A stretch of 64,000 nt of DNA from Apus apus (Eukaryota > Chordata > Aves > Apodiformes > Apodidae): assembly GCF_020740795.1 (NCBI RefSeq), contig NC_067283.1:128622568-128686567 (forward strand). The letters run 5' to 3'. Positions 48,636-62,487 of this stretch are shown here, in pieces. The notes under the pieces are model-generated. The model saw only the letters and a program-made list of their open reading frames with translations. It searched no databases and was not told the origin of the DNA. A program made the position numbers and the translations under genes. Position 1 is the stretch's first letter. Each line of letters begins with the position of its first letter.

Positions 48636-48636
48636 C

Positions 48637-51600
48637 TTTAGTATTTTTGGGGTTAGAAAATAAATTGGGGTATGATACTTGCATGTATCCTAGCCATTTC
48701 AGGTATACTACTCAAAAAAACCCCAAACCTTTGCAAATGTTCTGAAAAAGTCTGTACAAACTGATGATAAAGCATTGATCTGAGGTTTTTTTTCCTTGTT
48801 TTTTTTTTTTTTGTAAATCCCATTTCCCTAGATTGGGTTGCATCCTTGGCTGATATTGGATATTCTGTTGTCATTTATGGTACTAATTTACAAAAACGTG
48901 TCTGAAGCCAACTTTCTGTAATAAAGATGTATTTTAATGGAACTTTTTTAGCTTTTCTTCAACAGGAAAATTTTCCTTAAAATTAAATTTGGCAACACTC
49001 TTATTGGACTTTTGTTTTCTTTTGAGGATTTGCAATTAATGTGTTATTTAAACTCTGACATACATTAAAAATACTGAAGTTTCCAATTTATTTCCAAAAA
49101 AGTGCACAGGCTACAAGTGTCTCTCAACACATCTGCTGTTTGGGAGCAGCACAGAGAGGACAGATTTTACTTGATCTGTGGTCAACTCTTGATTGTTGGA
49201 TGAGTCTTCCAGAAGAGAGGCCTATCTTTTAGTGTGCCTGTGATACAGATGCATGCCATTTAGTATCCAACAGTGCTTACAGAATACATAACTTTCAAAT
49301 GGCTCATCATCTATAATGGAATTTAATTTAGAGTTTGTTGTGAGGAAGTACCTCTTTCTTCTCTGCATTTACTTGATTAAAATTGTAGAAAAATTCCAAG
49401 ATTTTAATAAGATCATATTTGGCAATGTAAATGGGGATGGGGAAACAGACAATAAAGCACAAATTTCAGTGTACTGCAAGTGAGACTATGACATTCCGGT
49501 TAAATCTGCACAAGGAAAATAGCAGGTAAGGCAAAACATCTGTGAGTGAGCTTATTTGCCTTTGCTCCTGAGAAATTTCAATATAATCTTTTTTTTTTTT
49601 TCATCTAAATGGAGCTTTATTATTTTAATTAGCTTAGTGTCATTGGCAGGGAACGGCTTTTGGAACAATACAGGAATAGGATGGGGATAAAATATAAGGA
49701 AGTAGCACCTCAGCATCTCTGAATTAGCCTGTCAGTAGAAATAATTGCTGATGCTAGGTATGCCTGACAGAAAGCTTGCAGCAGCATTTCTGTTAGTTAT
49801 CAGCCTAGATCTATATTCATTACATCTGTAACATGACAAATAATTACTTTAGAAAAAGAAAAGACTGGATTATTTTTTTTAAATCACTTATAAGCAAAGG
49901 AAGTACCAAGCAAGATAACTGCAATAAAGATTTAAAATTAGTATTAAAACACTGTGGCAAGATGCTATCTTTTTGCTGGTAATGCTTTACTTAGAAATGG
50001 AGAATAATGTTAGTCTTTGTGATCTACATGGATTAAAGAACTTTCTCTCCGATATATGAGACATATTACGTCTAATTATTAGCCTCATCTGGATACAGAC
50101 TTTCTGCTGTGGGATTCCCTGAGAAGTTCATGGAGAGCTGTTCTGCATCTTAAATAAACCTAATCATTCCTATAGTGCAGTGGTCAAGGCTCTATCACAT
50201 GATGGAGCCAATGTCTGGCACAGTCCCCCTGCTGTTCAGCTGGAGTAATGTCTCTTCATTGGCAAATCTGCAGACTTACAAAGAAAACACTGTAATTTCT
50301 CCTGGAAAGCTGAGCAGAGTCCATGGCAAGGCATAGAGGCAGATGCAGGACTAGTGGTTGGTGCTAGGCTGCAGTTGACTACAACCTAGAGCTTTCTGCT
50401 TGGATGCAGATGGGAGAAAATGACAGATGGGCTCTTCTGGAAGGATTGCATTGGTTTTCATGGTGGGATGGAGTAACAAAAATAGAAGATATATTGCACT
50501 GTTCAGAAGTAATTTCTAAACACACACAACTGTAGTCTTCTGGTATTTTTTCACACTCAAGTTACTGTATAATTCAGTTCCAGGCATCATGACTTTTTGG
50601 TCAGTGAAAGGAAATGTACTAAAAACATGTTCTGGAAAATTATTGCTCTCACTTGTCTTCCTTTTCACTTTCCAGCATTTAATTTTATTTGTAATCTTTA
50701 TTTAAAGAACAATAAAAATGAGAGTCATCATATATTGAAAAACTCATAAATTTGGGGTGGAAATAATTTCAGAAAGAAAGCAGCTATACAGCAGACATTG
50801 AACTTATTGTCAGTAAGATTCATCCTGTAAGACCTTCACATTCGCACTATGTTGGTAAGAGAGTAAAGAAAACACACTTTATACAATGCCATGTTATGCA
50901 CCAAATTTAAAAGAGAAAAAGTGCTGGGAAGTTTATCGCAAGATTGTATAATTAATCTTTTTGCTTCTTTGATACTGCTTATGTTTCTGTGGATCACTAT
51001 TAATTCATGGCAACTGGAGGGGACAGGGTACTTACACTGTATCTGAAATCAGAAAAAAAAGTCTGATGAACTGTAGATGATCTTTTCAATACGAGTTGAT
51101 CTTAATTGTGTCCCAACCAAATGTAAGTTTTTTTCAGATAATCTCGTATGCGATATTAAATTATTACCGTACATAACCAGGTGCCATTTTCCAAGTGGCA
51201 GTTATAGGTAGAAAACCATCTCGACTATGACTTTCAGGTTTTTATCATCCTTATAATTTTTGAATTCTTAAGCATCATTAGCTTTTTATGATGGAAGCTT
51301 TCCTACATAAGTAGCCCAACATTGTCTAAAAGATCATCTTTCTTTTTCTATGTTGTTCATTTACATTTGCAGGCTCTTATTCTGGTTTTGCTTCTGTTTA
51401 TTTCCACTGATTTTGTTGATTTCACTACTCCTTCTATACAGAGAGCAAACAAGATTTACCAGGATAATTAACAGCAGAATCAGACTGACAGTGTTGAAGT
51501 CAGTATGTTAATATTTGTGTAAATTAAGGTACTGTTATTTTCCATGCCATTTTCATCTTTCCACTGTGGTCTTTCTTGGATTTTCTAAACCCTAACATTT

Positions 51601-54600
51601 TAAATGTGAATTAATTTCTGATTATGCCAACTCCTTCCCTTTTCCTCTTCCTTGGTAAATTCAACTTGGGCCAAACTGCAAGAGGTTTATTATACTCATG
51701 AAAATGCAGAAACATTACCTCATTACACTAGAATTTATGTGCAAGAATTAAAAGAAACATTTGGAGGGCTATTTAGAACAGATATAAATATATCAGCCAT
51801 GATTAAAGATAAGTAATTTAATTTAACGGAAACTGTTGAATAAACAGCATATTGTAATAGGTGGCAGAGTTCTGATGCCAATAAATGAGGCTGCCAGAGG
51901 CTTTCAATCATAATCTTCTGTTTTCAGTTGCTGATGACTCTGCCAAATGCAAACTGTTGGGGTTCTGATACTCGAGGCTGAATATACCCATCAGATTTTT
52001 TGTTAAAGTTTCAATTAAAAGATGCTCTTCCTTAAGAAGGCTGAGAATATAAAACCTGTTCATGAATGGGGTAAAGGAAATGGCCAGAGACCAGGAATGG
52101 GTCTGTGTGAGGACAGGACAGGAGCAAGGGGAACTGTGGGAAAGCAAGATGTTAAGGGGAAGAATACAGACAGAGCCAAAATAAACATTCCTAGGGAAGA
52201 TTCAAGAAATTGACGAGCAGCAGGGGGTAATAGCAGCAGTTAAACTAAGGGTAAGAATATGGTCTTTCATGGGGTAAGAGAGATACCTGACAAAATAGGA
52301 GTTTGGGAGCTTTGTAGAAAAGGAACTAAATAGGAGGTGGGGATAAGGGAAAGAGCCAGGGAACTTGGTGCAGAAGTGTTTTAACCCCCCAGAATAGACT
52401 TCTTTTTGTATAAGATACAGAAATGAATTCCATAATTCCTTAATGTCTGCTTTCCCTTATTTAAAACATAGCAGAGAAATTAAAGTTTGCCATCATTCCC
52501 TCAGGGGTAGGACCAGCTGGAGGCTAACAGTGTTACCAGTGTCATCAGTGGTTCAAATACTTGAAGAAAATTCAACATGACTATTCTTGCTGAGTATCCA
52601 AAGGGATCAGCTTCTTTCAGTAGCTTTACATGTTGCTTGTTTTTGTTTGGGGTCTTTTGTTTGGTTTTGTTTGTTTGTTTTGTTTTATTTTTTTTTATAA
52701 AGGCCTGTTATTACACTGACACTGAACTGTGCCAAAGGAACACTGAGACTGCAAATGAAGAATCCAGAGATTATTAAACACCTGAATTAGAGTTACTCAG
52801 GCAACCTGAATTATCACCCCAGACATGTATTCGTGGTGATTCATTTACTCCACCACCACTACCATGTACTTTTTTTCCATTCTACGTCTCCATTTACCTC
52901 TGGATCTTTACAGGGCAGAAGCCCTTGTCCTCTGCACTTGTCACATCCTTCCTCAGGACTGGAACTGCATGTCAGCTTCATGGTGGGAGATTAAAGACTT
53001 CTAACTGATTTTCAGTAAATTGGTTTTCATAGCAAACCTTGTCTTGCTCACATCTTAAGATCTGTGTGTGAAAACACAATTATATGCCTACCTTGTTACT
53101 TAATGAGTTTTGATAAATGTCATTGATCAAGTACAACATTATTTCTTGTTTTCTGCCACAGAAATCTCTGTAAAGCAGTAGTATATAAATTTAGTGATAA
53201 GTAATTCTTTATCTCTTTCTTTTACCATATTATTAAGATAATACAAAGACATCATAATAAACAAAGAAGAACTACATGCAACAGTATATGTAAATGTAAT
53301 ACTACACAGATTATGAACATTTCACTGACTTCATCAAAGACATTAAAATTACCTAAGCACCAAAACCACATTATACTTACATATATACTAAATATAGACT
53401 GTCATGTGAGATGATTGTTGGTTGTTAAGCTGCACCTCCTGGTCCATGTCTGTTAGTAGGAGCAGGATGAAGAATTGTGTAGTGGAAAGTGTGAGGTGTG
53501 TGATGATATGGAAAATGCTCCCCCAGGCAGCTCCATTTCTATGCAGAAAGTACTTTTTAGCTAAAGCAGTCCCAAGCCTTTTTTCTAGAAGACATCAACT
53601 CACAGACACTAGAATATAAGTTCTTCTCCCAATAGTTTAAACTATTACAATCTTAGCAGGGATTGTAACAGTGCCTGTTTCCAGCCATGGCAGGTATTTG
53701 GTTGAAAACCATTTGCTATATCATGTTAAAATCCTGACCCTAGAATGCAACTCATTGTACAAATAGGTGTCTTTGCCAAAAATCAAATCAATAATTTTTT
53801 TTTAGCAAAATCTTATAGTTATTATAGCCATCCACATTAAAAAATGAAGTTGATATTAATTCAGTTAAGTTACCCTTCTAATAGATAGCTAAATCATATT
53901 ATTGTGGCTGTGACACTTCCTACAAGCATCCTTAAATAGTTACATTCTGTCTTCTTGACATCAACTTGTGTCATTCCTAATGATAATATGCATACAAAAT
54001 ACCATATTTTTCCTACCTCATTAACACACCTGTATAATACCTTGAAAATGAAAGTGATACTGTCATTATGGTTTTTTAAGAGTTAAACTCCAGTGAAGAA
54101 TAAATATGGATAAATCTCTGCCTAGGCTGTTGCTGTCGCATATACTAAAATAACTTGAGCTCATATTAAATACCTTCATACCAGAGCCATCTCAGAAGTA
54201 ATTACCATTTATGACATTAATAACTGAATTATTTTAACCTTTTATAGAGGAGCAATATTTTTTAATAGTAGTAGCTTCCAAATTCTTTTTCTTGCAATGT
54301 TTAACTAATTTGAGTTTGCAGTTTCACTACAATTACTACACAAGATGCATATCATGGAAAGCATAAGGTTATGGAGTGCCTGCAGAAATAACTGAAAAGA
54401 GACAGAAGAGTTCTTGGCATTCTTTAATAGCTCAGGAAGACTATAAATTTATTATTATCTGCATATATAAAAATATATATAGAAATCTTTGGCATCACAG
54501 TTATTGCAAGTACAGGTGAATTGCAGATAGATGAAAAAGGCCTTTCCCCCTTGGTGTATATCACAAAGAACAAGTACCAGGTGTTGACTCAGCTCTAAAT

Positions 54601-57480
54601 TAGCACTATAGATATCTCCACAATTAAGTCTGTAGCCACTGCCTTCCAAACAGAAGCTGCTTTGGAATTCTTCTTTCATCCACTTACCAGTAAGACAGTT
54701 TCTTTCATTTTTCCATGAGAGGATGAAGCCTGAAGACAGCAGGCCCCCAGACATGCAAATTAATTTAATCTAATTTGCCCCATCATAAAGGCACATCACA
54801 AGGCAATAATACTGGAATGAGACAGACCCCTGAAGACGTAGGAGTAGGGAAAATCCTGAGGTTGTTAATGGATAAGATTGATCTAAATGGTATTTGGAAT
54901 GTAAGAGCTCACAGCTCTCTAGCCCCTAAAACCTTTCTTTTGCTTGTGAGCTATATTCTTTATGTTCACAAGAGAGAGAACTTTTCACATGCTGTGGCAG
55001 GAAGAAAACCATGGTTTGCTGAGCTGAGGTGCACTTAAAATGCTAGATAAAGAATTTACAAGGCTGCTGTGAAAGTGATTTTTGAAAGTGATAAAGAAAT
55101 GGCAAAATGAACAAAAAACTAGTCAAATGTTAAGTAAGATTCCCCAATTCATCTCTCTGGAAGAGAACAACTATCAATTCCAAAAGCTTCTTGGATCATA
55201 CAACTCAATAAATATTCTATGAAATAGTTTTAGATGAAGGAGCATGTCAGCTTTCATGAAGTGATCTGGAATTCATTAAGACATTTTGTGATGTTTTCAG
55301 ATGATGTTTTCCTGTGGTTCTCAGACACATAGGAGGAATTTCTGAAAACAACTTCTAGATCAACAGAAAAATTGTCTGAGCTGCCTTAAGACTTCTTTTT
55401 TGCTGTCTACTCAGGGCTAGGAAGGAAAATCTCAGTGGATCAGGCAGGAGGGGAGAGAGAGTGAGCTGGGAAATGGATGGGAATAATCAGGAAGAACAGA
55501 AGGATAATTAAGTAACGTAATTATTTGTCATCACTTGGACAATTATATTTCTCAAAACTGTATTTCTTGAAGTAACTGGATAATTTATATCAAATAATTC
55601 ATATCCAATTAGTAAGAATTGTGCATAAAATGAATAAATTATTTTGGATGAGTAGAACCTGATTGTTTTGAAATAAATATTCAAGAAATATAGTTATTGC
55701 TCAAAGAAAAATCAACTAGAGTGGAATTTTCTAAAGATTTAGCTAGGAAGTTAATGATAAAGTTGTATTTTCTCTCTGATTTCTCTAAATGTTTCTTGAA
55801 AATACCATAAAACTTACTACCTATAAAGAATGCTTTGTGTTTCTTGGATATCACCATTAATTTTCTGAAGGAGCCAGTACAGGAAACACAAATTGGAGTT
55901 AAATGTGAAAGAAAAAGAAAACAGTCAAAGCATTAATAATATTATCCAATAGAGCTGAGAATGAACGAAATGTCCATTTTAGCAAGCCAGGAAGAAAGAT
56001 GACTTTTTATGCATTGAATTCTTTAAAGTCATATATAATCACTAGCAGAGGTGTTAGAGGACACAGGACAGTCATAAAAGGGTAACATCTTTTTCTTAGC
56101 AAATTTCTATACTTCTATGTTTTCTGTAGTTGACATTTCTGCTTCAGATTTTGATAATATATTTGTAGTAATATTTTCCTGATTAATTGGTTTAAATTGA
56201 CAGGAAATATGGTAAAGGGAGTGACAAAGAATAATTATTTCTATATGACAACTCTGATATTAAAAAGTCTTTCCATTTAATTGTGCAAGACATCTCTGGT
56301 TTTGAAATTAAATTAATTCTGCTCCATCTCATGCAGCCTGTACAATCTTAAACTGATAATTCCAGAATGCAAACTTCCTTCTGTTGATGAGCATATATAA
56401 TCATCCAGAAACTTAGTGCTCATATACTCAAAACAAATATTCTGAAGCCTACTAAAGATTCCTTTAGTTGAGCAGTGGTATTTTAGAGCCTTTAAGAAAG
56501 CAGAGTTTTGGCAAAACGAATCATGGTGAGTGCCCTGAGATTAGTTTTTGACCTGTTGCACACTCACAGTTCAAAACAATACAAAAGGGCTCCACATCTC
56601 TGTGGAAGCCATTTGAACGTTTCTTGTTTACAATGAGCTCTGACATACTTCTTTCTGGTGTTAAATCAAAGTTTCATCTCACGTTTGAACTAGAGAATTA
56701 ACCAGGAAATGTCAAAGCTACTTAAAATGTCTCTCTTTGTAGCAGAGATTTCTCCCAATAGGATTTTCATAAGCAGTCAAAGTCAATTAAATGTTTGGGA
56801 TAAAAATAACAAAAAATCTTGAAAAATGTGCAAAGGTGTTGAGAACCCACCTTCCATAGCTAGCAGATAATGCCAATCAGTGACAATTGCTTCCTCTGAG
56901 CCTCTGGAAGAAAGTTACCATCACTAAGCTGAACACTTTACATAGATTTTTGCACATTTTGAGCATCCTGTCAGCAGCTTGGATTTTTAATTTCAAAGGC
57001 TTAATAAATGCTGAATATTTCTGAAAACACCCCGGGATGACCCTTGCTCTGTGCTAGAAGAGGCTGCAGCTTCCTTCTATAGGAGTGGTTTCAAATGTCC
57101 AGACCTTCAGAGAGATTAGATAGCCTCTCTTATGTTTCCAGCATCTCACTTTTTCAGTGCATACATATTCATGGAGATAGAAGTGAAATTAACTATGTCA
57201 TTAAAACAATTAATTGAAACTACATACCAAAGAGAGAGAGTAACTCCATTGTGATTACAGGGAAAAATAGGTCACTTTGTCCAGCAGATTCAGTTTTCAT
57301 TCCTGACCCAATTGAAAAGTAATTTGTTGAGAATAACTCTCACATGCAGATTAGCAATCGAACGTCATATGTCTTTCAATTCATTATGGGGGATATTTCA
57401 GTTCTTGGTCCTACAACATAAGGATAAATCTCTGCTCCTCGATGTATAATGCAGAACATTAGTTTCATTTAAAGACTTGG
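48637..57480. other. Long intron-like non-coding stretch
   Basis: No supported gene. Features seen: T runs near 48800-48812 and 49587-49601, an enhancer-like block at about 49600-49850, a (TTTG)n/(T)n patch at 52648-52698, and AT-rich sequence throughout. A - strand segment near 54685-54735 has a reasonable acceptor and donor (TTACTG|GTAAGTGG on the - strand) but no recognisable coding content. ORFs at 51908-52213, 54455-54754 and 54775-55038 look like chance. Confidence 0.6.
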
Positions 57481-57575
57481 TGTCCTGGTTTGAGCCAGGG
57501 GTGGAATTGTTGTCACCGTTTGACTCAGGTTCGACAACAATGCTCTCGATCCCCTCCCCCTCCTACTCTTAAAGC
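57481..57575 (+). mobile_element. Possible endogenous-retrovirus LTR 5' fragment
   Basis: The segment begins TGTCCTGGTTTGAGCCAGGG, which resembles the TGTCCTGGTTT start of LTRs common in bird genomes. It is followed by a GC-richer stretch with CGACAACAATGCTCTCGATC and a C-rich run. No internal retroviral genes and no second LTR are present, so at most it is a truncated solo LTR. The 3' boundary near 57575 is a guess from the change in composition. Confidence 0.35.
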
Positions 57576-60500
57576 ATCATGAATGTTCCACTATCCCTCC
57601 ATATTCAAATTTCAAAAATGTTTTAAAGGAAGGAGCTTGAAATTTGGGATAAATATTTTTATAAGCTTCAATAAGAAACTGAGTGTCTTTTCAAGGTTAA
57701 ATATGACTAGCTGGATTATACCATGAAAAATGTTCTTTTTAATTTTATATTTATTTAATAAGAGATTCCTTATAATGTATGGTTTATCTCAAACAGAAAA
57801 TATTATTAAAAATGTCAGGTATACAGTGGTGGTATCATACACATACTTTTGCATTTCTTGCATGTCTTCTAAAGGGATAAGTGAAAAATGCTACCTTAGA
57901 AATAAAATTATTTAGTATTTAGAGTGACTTTATTTTTCACTTCTGTGTATTTTTAGTGAGGGTGCTTAGTTATTAACACATTAATAATATTTTACCCATA
58001 TACCCTTATATAAGCATTATGTCTTCTTCAAAATATTCTGTCATAATTCATATTTTAATGGCATAAAGAACCAGTATTTAATATAATTTAGTATAGACTA
58101 ATAGCACTTAGAGCAAAGAGCAATGACATGATCTAATTAACTTTTCTAATAAAAAGGAAGGAAAAGTTTTAGTGTGGAGGTTTTTATCCTTTTCTTAATT
58201 TGACTGTTGAAGCTAAAATACCTTATCTTACAGAACTACATTGTTGGAACAAAGTTTCAAGACATCATTTTCTAGAGGACCAGTAAATAAATAGTAATGA
58301 AAACAACATAAATAAAATACTAATATAATGGACAAATCTAAAATTGTAATTTGCAATTTGCACAGGAAAACATGGTTTAAAAATTGTAATCTCTTTGGAA
58401 GCAGTTAAGCAGTACTTATTTCCTGCTGACAGTAAAGGTTGCTCAGGATGTTGCTCCTAGCTCTAAATCTCTTTCCCCAAAGTGAATTTTAAAAGGTGAT
58501 TGATTTTGTCTTTTTTTTTTTTTTTTTCATTTTAATCATCATCATAAGTATGTATTAATGAATGTGTACATTATACAATTAATCTGGGATTTTGTTTGTT
58601 TGGTTTTTTTTAATATCTTGATAGATACGTTTATGGCTAAAACCCATTTAATTTACTTATATTATTCATTTAAAGGAAAAACAGGTGTTACTAATTTAAT
58701 GACATACAAGAAGACAATAAAATCAACATATTCAATATTTCTATTTTCATACCTTATAATGGCAAGGAACCTCAGAATTCACAATTTTTTACTCATAACT
58801 GTAATGCTTTCTTCAGTGAAACTTCTATTTCTGCAATGGTTTGGATTTATCTAATAAAGAAGATGAAAGAAAATATTTTCATTTAGACTCATTCATTTGA
58901 AGATGAAGCACAAAAAGGAGAAGGAAAATACAAGAAAGTTTTTTATATTCATACTTTTGAAAAAACAAAACAAAACAAAACCAAAAAAAAAAAAACAAAA
59001 CAACAAGAAAAAGAAATTGTGGGAGAGGATGGAACCTTTTAGCAACCCAATCAGCCAATAAAGGAGGTCAGAAAGTTACTTAATCCAAGATGTTTTTCAG
59101 AGCTCTGAGCTCAGACCAGGCTGTTCAGGGCTATACCATGTCAGGGCTTGGGAACCTCTGAGGATGGAGCCAGCACAACCTTGTGGGGAAACCATGCCCC
59201 TGCCCAGCTCTCCTGGAGGAAACCATTATGATCAGATCTATCTTGGCTGTGAGGAGGCAACCTCAGCCTTCCCTGGAAGAAGGGAGCAATCTCAAGTTAC
59301 AGGAAAAAAAGATGTATTGAAGGTCACAGGTAGGAGCTCTGAGCTCCTTCTCAGTTTGGCTCCTCACACACCATAGGAGCAGACCTTGAAAGTGTTATGC
59401 AGTGAAAATGCAGGACCCAATGGAAACTATTTTGGTTCATGCTTCAGATTCAGTTTAGAAATAGAAGAAAATCTTGACTCAAACATACTATTGACTAAAG
59501 TAGTGGCAAACAGCTGCTTTCAAGGGCAGTATCTCCTGTTGTTATCTAATAGCAACAATGTAATTAATATGTAAAAGAATTTTCTAATTGCACATTAAAA
59601 CTAGACCTGCAGGAGTTAATACTTTAGGTTTAAAAGCTAATTGAATTGAAATTTATGACCTGGTGGACATTTAAGCAATTAGTTGTAAAACACTTTGTAT
59701 ATGTAATGTATAAACTAAAATTCCATGGAGTATTTGTGCTGGATTGATTTACAAAAATCTATGAAGTGATCTACCTTACCAAGCAAAGAGAAAGCTTACC
59801 AGGATTGTTATTAATTAAAACAACAATCTTAGTTATGAAATCTTGCTTCATTCTGTAAGCAACCTATTGAAGTTTTGCCCTTTGAGCATTACTTTAGCCA
59901 TCCTATTTAAATTCCTGTGTAATTATAAACCACATTTTTTCAATAATAAAAGTATTCTTATACCTAATTTTTAATTAATAGCATAGACTGATTAGCAATG
60001 GTTGAATACCAGCAAAGTTACTTCTTTAATCTTCTTAAGGTTTATCAAGCACTCTAATTATTATTTTTATGTAAAAAAATCTAGTGTATTTAAGGAATGC
60101 AACTTAACTGTTATAATATGTTTATAATATTATTTGAAAAATTTAGGTGATTATCAATTAACTAGTATTTGTTTATTGATGATTTTAATAAAAGTAATGA
60201 TGATCTATAATGATAGAATTTAAACATAAAAGAGAAATTAAAACAATTTACTTTAACAGAATCCGTTCAATAATGATGCATGACTATGTAATAAAGGATC
60301 AAAATAAGCAAAGCTGAAGTGAAAGACAACAAAGATTTCCTATGATTTTAATACAAAGTTACACCAAATCACATTACATTCACAGCACTATGAGTCTGTG
60401 AGAAGTATTCACCCCAAACCAACAAAAACGTTTTGATATTCTGGAAGATTTTTATGCACAGAACTGTCCTCATATACTGAAATTTGAAAACACAGTTTTA

Positions 60501-62369
60501 CTGATCAGTAAGAATCTTTGTGTGCTTAATTTTCAAGAGCATCCTACTAACTTCTTAGAAGTTCGACACATGAATAAATGTGTTCAGAATTCAGCTTGAA
60601 AATTACACAGACACAACCTGTTTTATATTATTGCAGATTTTCAGTGTCTGTGGATGAAAGATTCTATGGGGGAGATCAAACCATTATTTAAGAGGAAATC
60701 TGTGTTACTTCTATCATGTGTAGCTGAAATTATTATACATTACAGATCTCAATCTAACAAATTCCGTTTGTGAAGACTGTATAACAAATCTGTTATGTAA
60801 TTACATTATAATTGATATTCTTCTAAATTTTGGTGGTAATGGCTGTTGGATAAAATCTTTGCTCTTAGAACATTTGTGGAAGCTGTTTACTGCTTAGTAT
60901 ATTAAAAGAGAGATAATATTACAATTTTACAGCTACCTAAAAACAACAATAAAAGTCACCTTTATTTTGTGACTCTCCTCCTCTAGTGTGCTCTTGTGGT
61001 GAGAATAAAGAAGTCCATTAAATTTATGGGAAATATGTATATATGGAAACAAGACTTTATAGAAACTTGACTGAATTTGGTGAGCAATTAATATTTTTGG
61101 CTTACTGTAGGATAAATATTTCAATAAACTGACTTATTTAATAATTCAGTTCTGGAGTTTAATGCAGAGGCAGGAAAAAAAGACCTATCATGGTAATGAA
61201 TATATTTTTGTTGAAACTATTTATTGAAATTCAGACCCAGAGTAAGAGTGTACCTCTCCTTTTATGATTATGTACCCTGCATCACAACATACTATAACCA
61301 CCAAAGTAATCTGAGTTCTCATTTAGAGTTATGGTTGAAAAATATTGGATTCAATTATTAGAGATTCACAACTTGGAGCTATTTGAGTTTTCACGGAAAT
61401 TGAAATGCACTCTGCAGGAAAAAAATACATCTCTTCTTGAAATAAGTTCCTTGCCATTTAACGGATGCAGTAAAGTGCGAAAGGAATAATACCTGAAGGA
61501 ACTTTATAAGGTTTAGGATACCTAGTGTTCTGTTCTTATATTTTATTGCTAGCAGTTGTGTCACTTTTTATTATTGGTTGTTTATGGTTCCAATTCCTCA
61601 GCCTCCAAGCCCTGCCACTATAATTTTCAGAAATATTCTGCTATGAGACTTAGCATAAAATATGAGATACTGTTATACAAGAATTAGCCATAGCTCTGGC
61701 ATATTCTTGGAGGATATGACATGGCAGTAAAAGAAAAGGAAGAACATGACATGGATCCTGTTGGTCAATGTTTTCAGAATCCCTAAGGCTGGGTCTGAGT
61801 ATGAGTTGTGTGAACAGCTCTTGGCTCAGTGCCTCTGTGAGACCTGGCTGTCTGCAGTCGCCTCCCTGTGCATGGTGTGTCAAAATGAAACCTGCACACA
61901 TGGGCTACACTGAGCTGAGCCATTGCATGGTTGATCAAGTCCATGGGCAGGACACTTGCAATTCAGCCAAGTGCATGGACTATGGGACTGAGGTGAGTTC
62001 CATTGTGCAAAACCAGAACATACTGAGTAAATGTTCCCTAGGCAGCATTTGGGAAGAGTTTTTGGCTGCAATCAAGAAGATAATAAGGAGCAGAACAGTG
62101 TCTTTCCTGGTGTGGAATGCTGGATTTCATGACGGAGAGATGTAAGTCTCATGGATTCCCATGGTTTGATGCCTCAAAGAGAGATCTGCAGGGCTTCCCA
62201 CTGGGGCAGCCACAAAAATAGATGTTTTCTTAAGCTTCCTTTCTCTCCTAGGCTTCATTCAGAGGTTTTAGGTAGACACTCTCAGAATTCAGGAATTGCA
62301 GCTTAGAAAAAATACTGGTAATGCATTTTAACCAATAACTTTTGATAAAATTAATATTGAACTAGGAAA
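57576..62369. other. Long intron-like non-coding stretch
   Basis: AT-rich non-coding DNA with a poly(T) at 58512-58527, a (CAAAA)n-type repeat at 58960-59017, an enhancer-like block at about 59620-60000, and a GC-richer patch at 61760-62000. The patch has a good donor (CTGAG|GTGAGT at 61993) and a 125-residue open frame (61768-62145) with no recognisable family. I do not call a gene there. Confidence 0.55.
58960..59017. repeat. (CAAAA)n-type A-rich simple repeat
   Basis: Imperfect AAAAC units followed by an A13 run and further AAAAC/AAC units, read directly. Confidence 0.85.
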
Positions 62370-62485
62370 AGAGAATAGAAGAGGAGAAGAGAAGAGGAGA
62401 AGAGAAGAGAAGAGAAGAGAAGAGAAGAGAAGAGAAGAGAAGAGAACAGAACAGAACAGAACAGAACAGAACAGAACAGAACAGC
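62370..62485. repeat. Two-phase pentanucleotide repeat, (AGAGA)n then (ACAGA)n
   Basis: An irregular AGAAG/AGGAG start becomes a regular run of AGAGA-type units to about 62445, then switches to about eight ACAGA units to 62484. It directly adjoins a CR1 3' end fragment at 62488, exactly where that element's ATAGAATC-type tail would lie. The pentamer array may therefore have grown from the tail; this is inference. Confidence 0.95.
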
Positions 62486-62487
62486 AA

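Larger units (their letters stand above)
45452..48636 (-). mobile_element. CR1 LINE, about 3.2 kb, nearly intact ORF2
   Basis: The longest and best-preserved transposon in the window, inserted on the - strand. From 3' to 5' it has two decayed tail units (45452-45475), a short 3'UTR, ORF2 (45540-48423, one frameshift) and the last about 70 codons of ORF1 (48426-48635). It is truncated within ORF1, so promoter and 5'UTR are absent. The 3' end is about 90% identical by eye to the fragment at 12973 and similar to that at 31660. No clear target-site duplication is visible: the left flank reads TAATGAAGCTT and the right flank TTTAGTATTTTT. CR1 moves by target-primed reverse transcription using its own endonuclease and reverse transcriptase. 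This copy could not supply a complete enzyme because of the frameshift and truncation. Confidence 0.97.

Noticed and set aside
45440..48650. Target-site duplication for the large CR1
   Set aside because: I compared about 12 bases on each flank and found no convincing direct repeat. CR1 often inserts without one.
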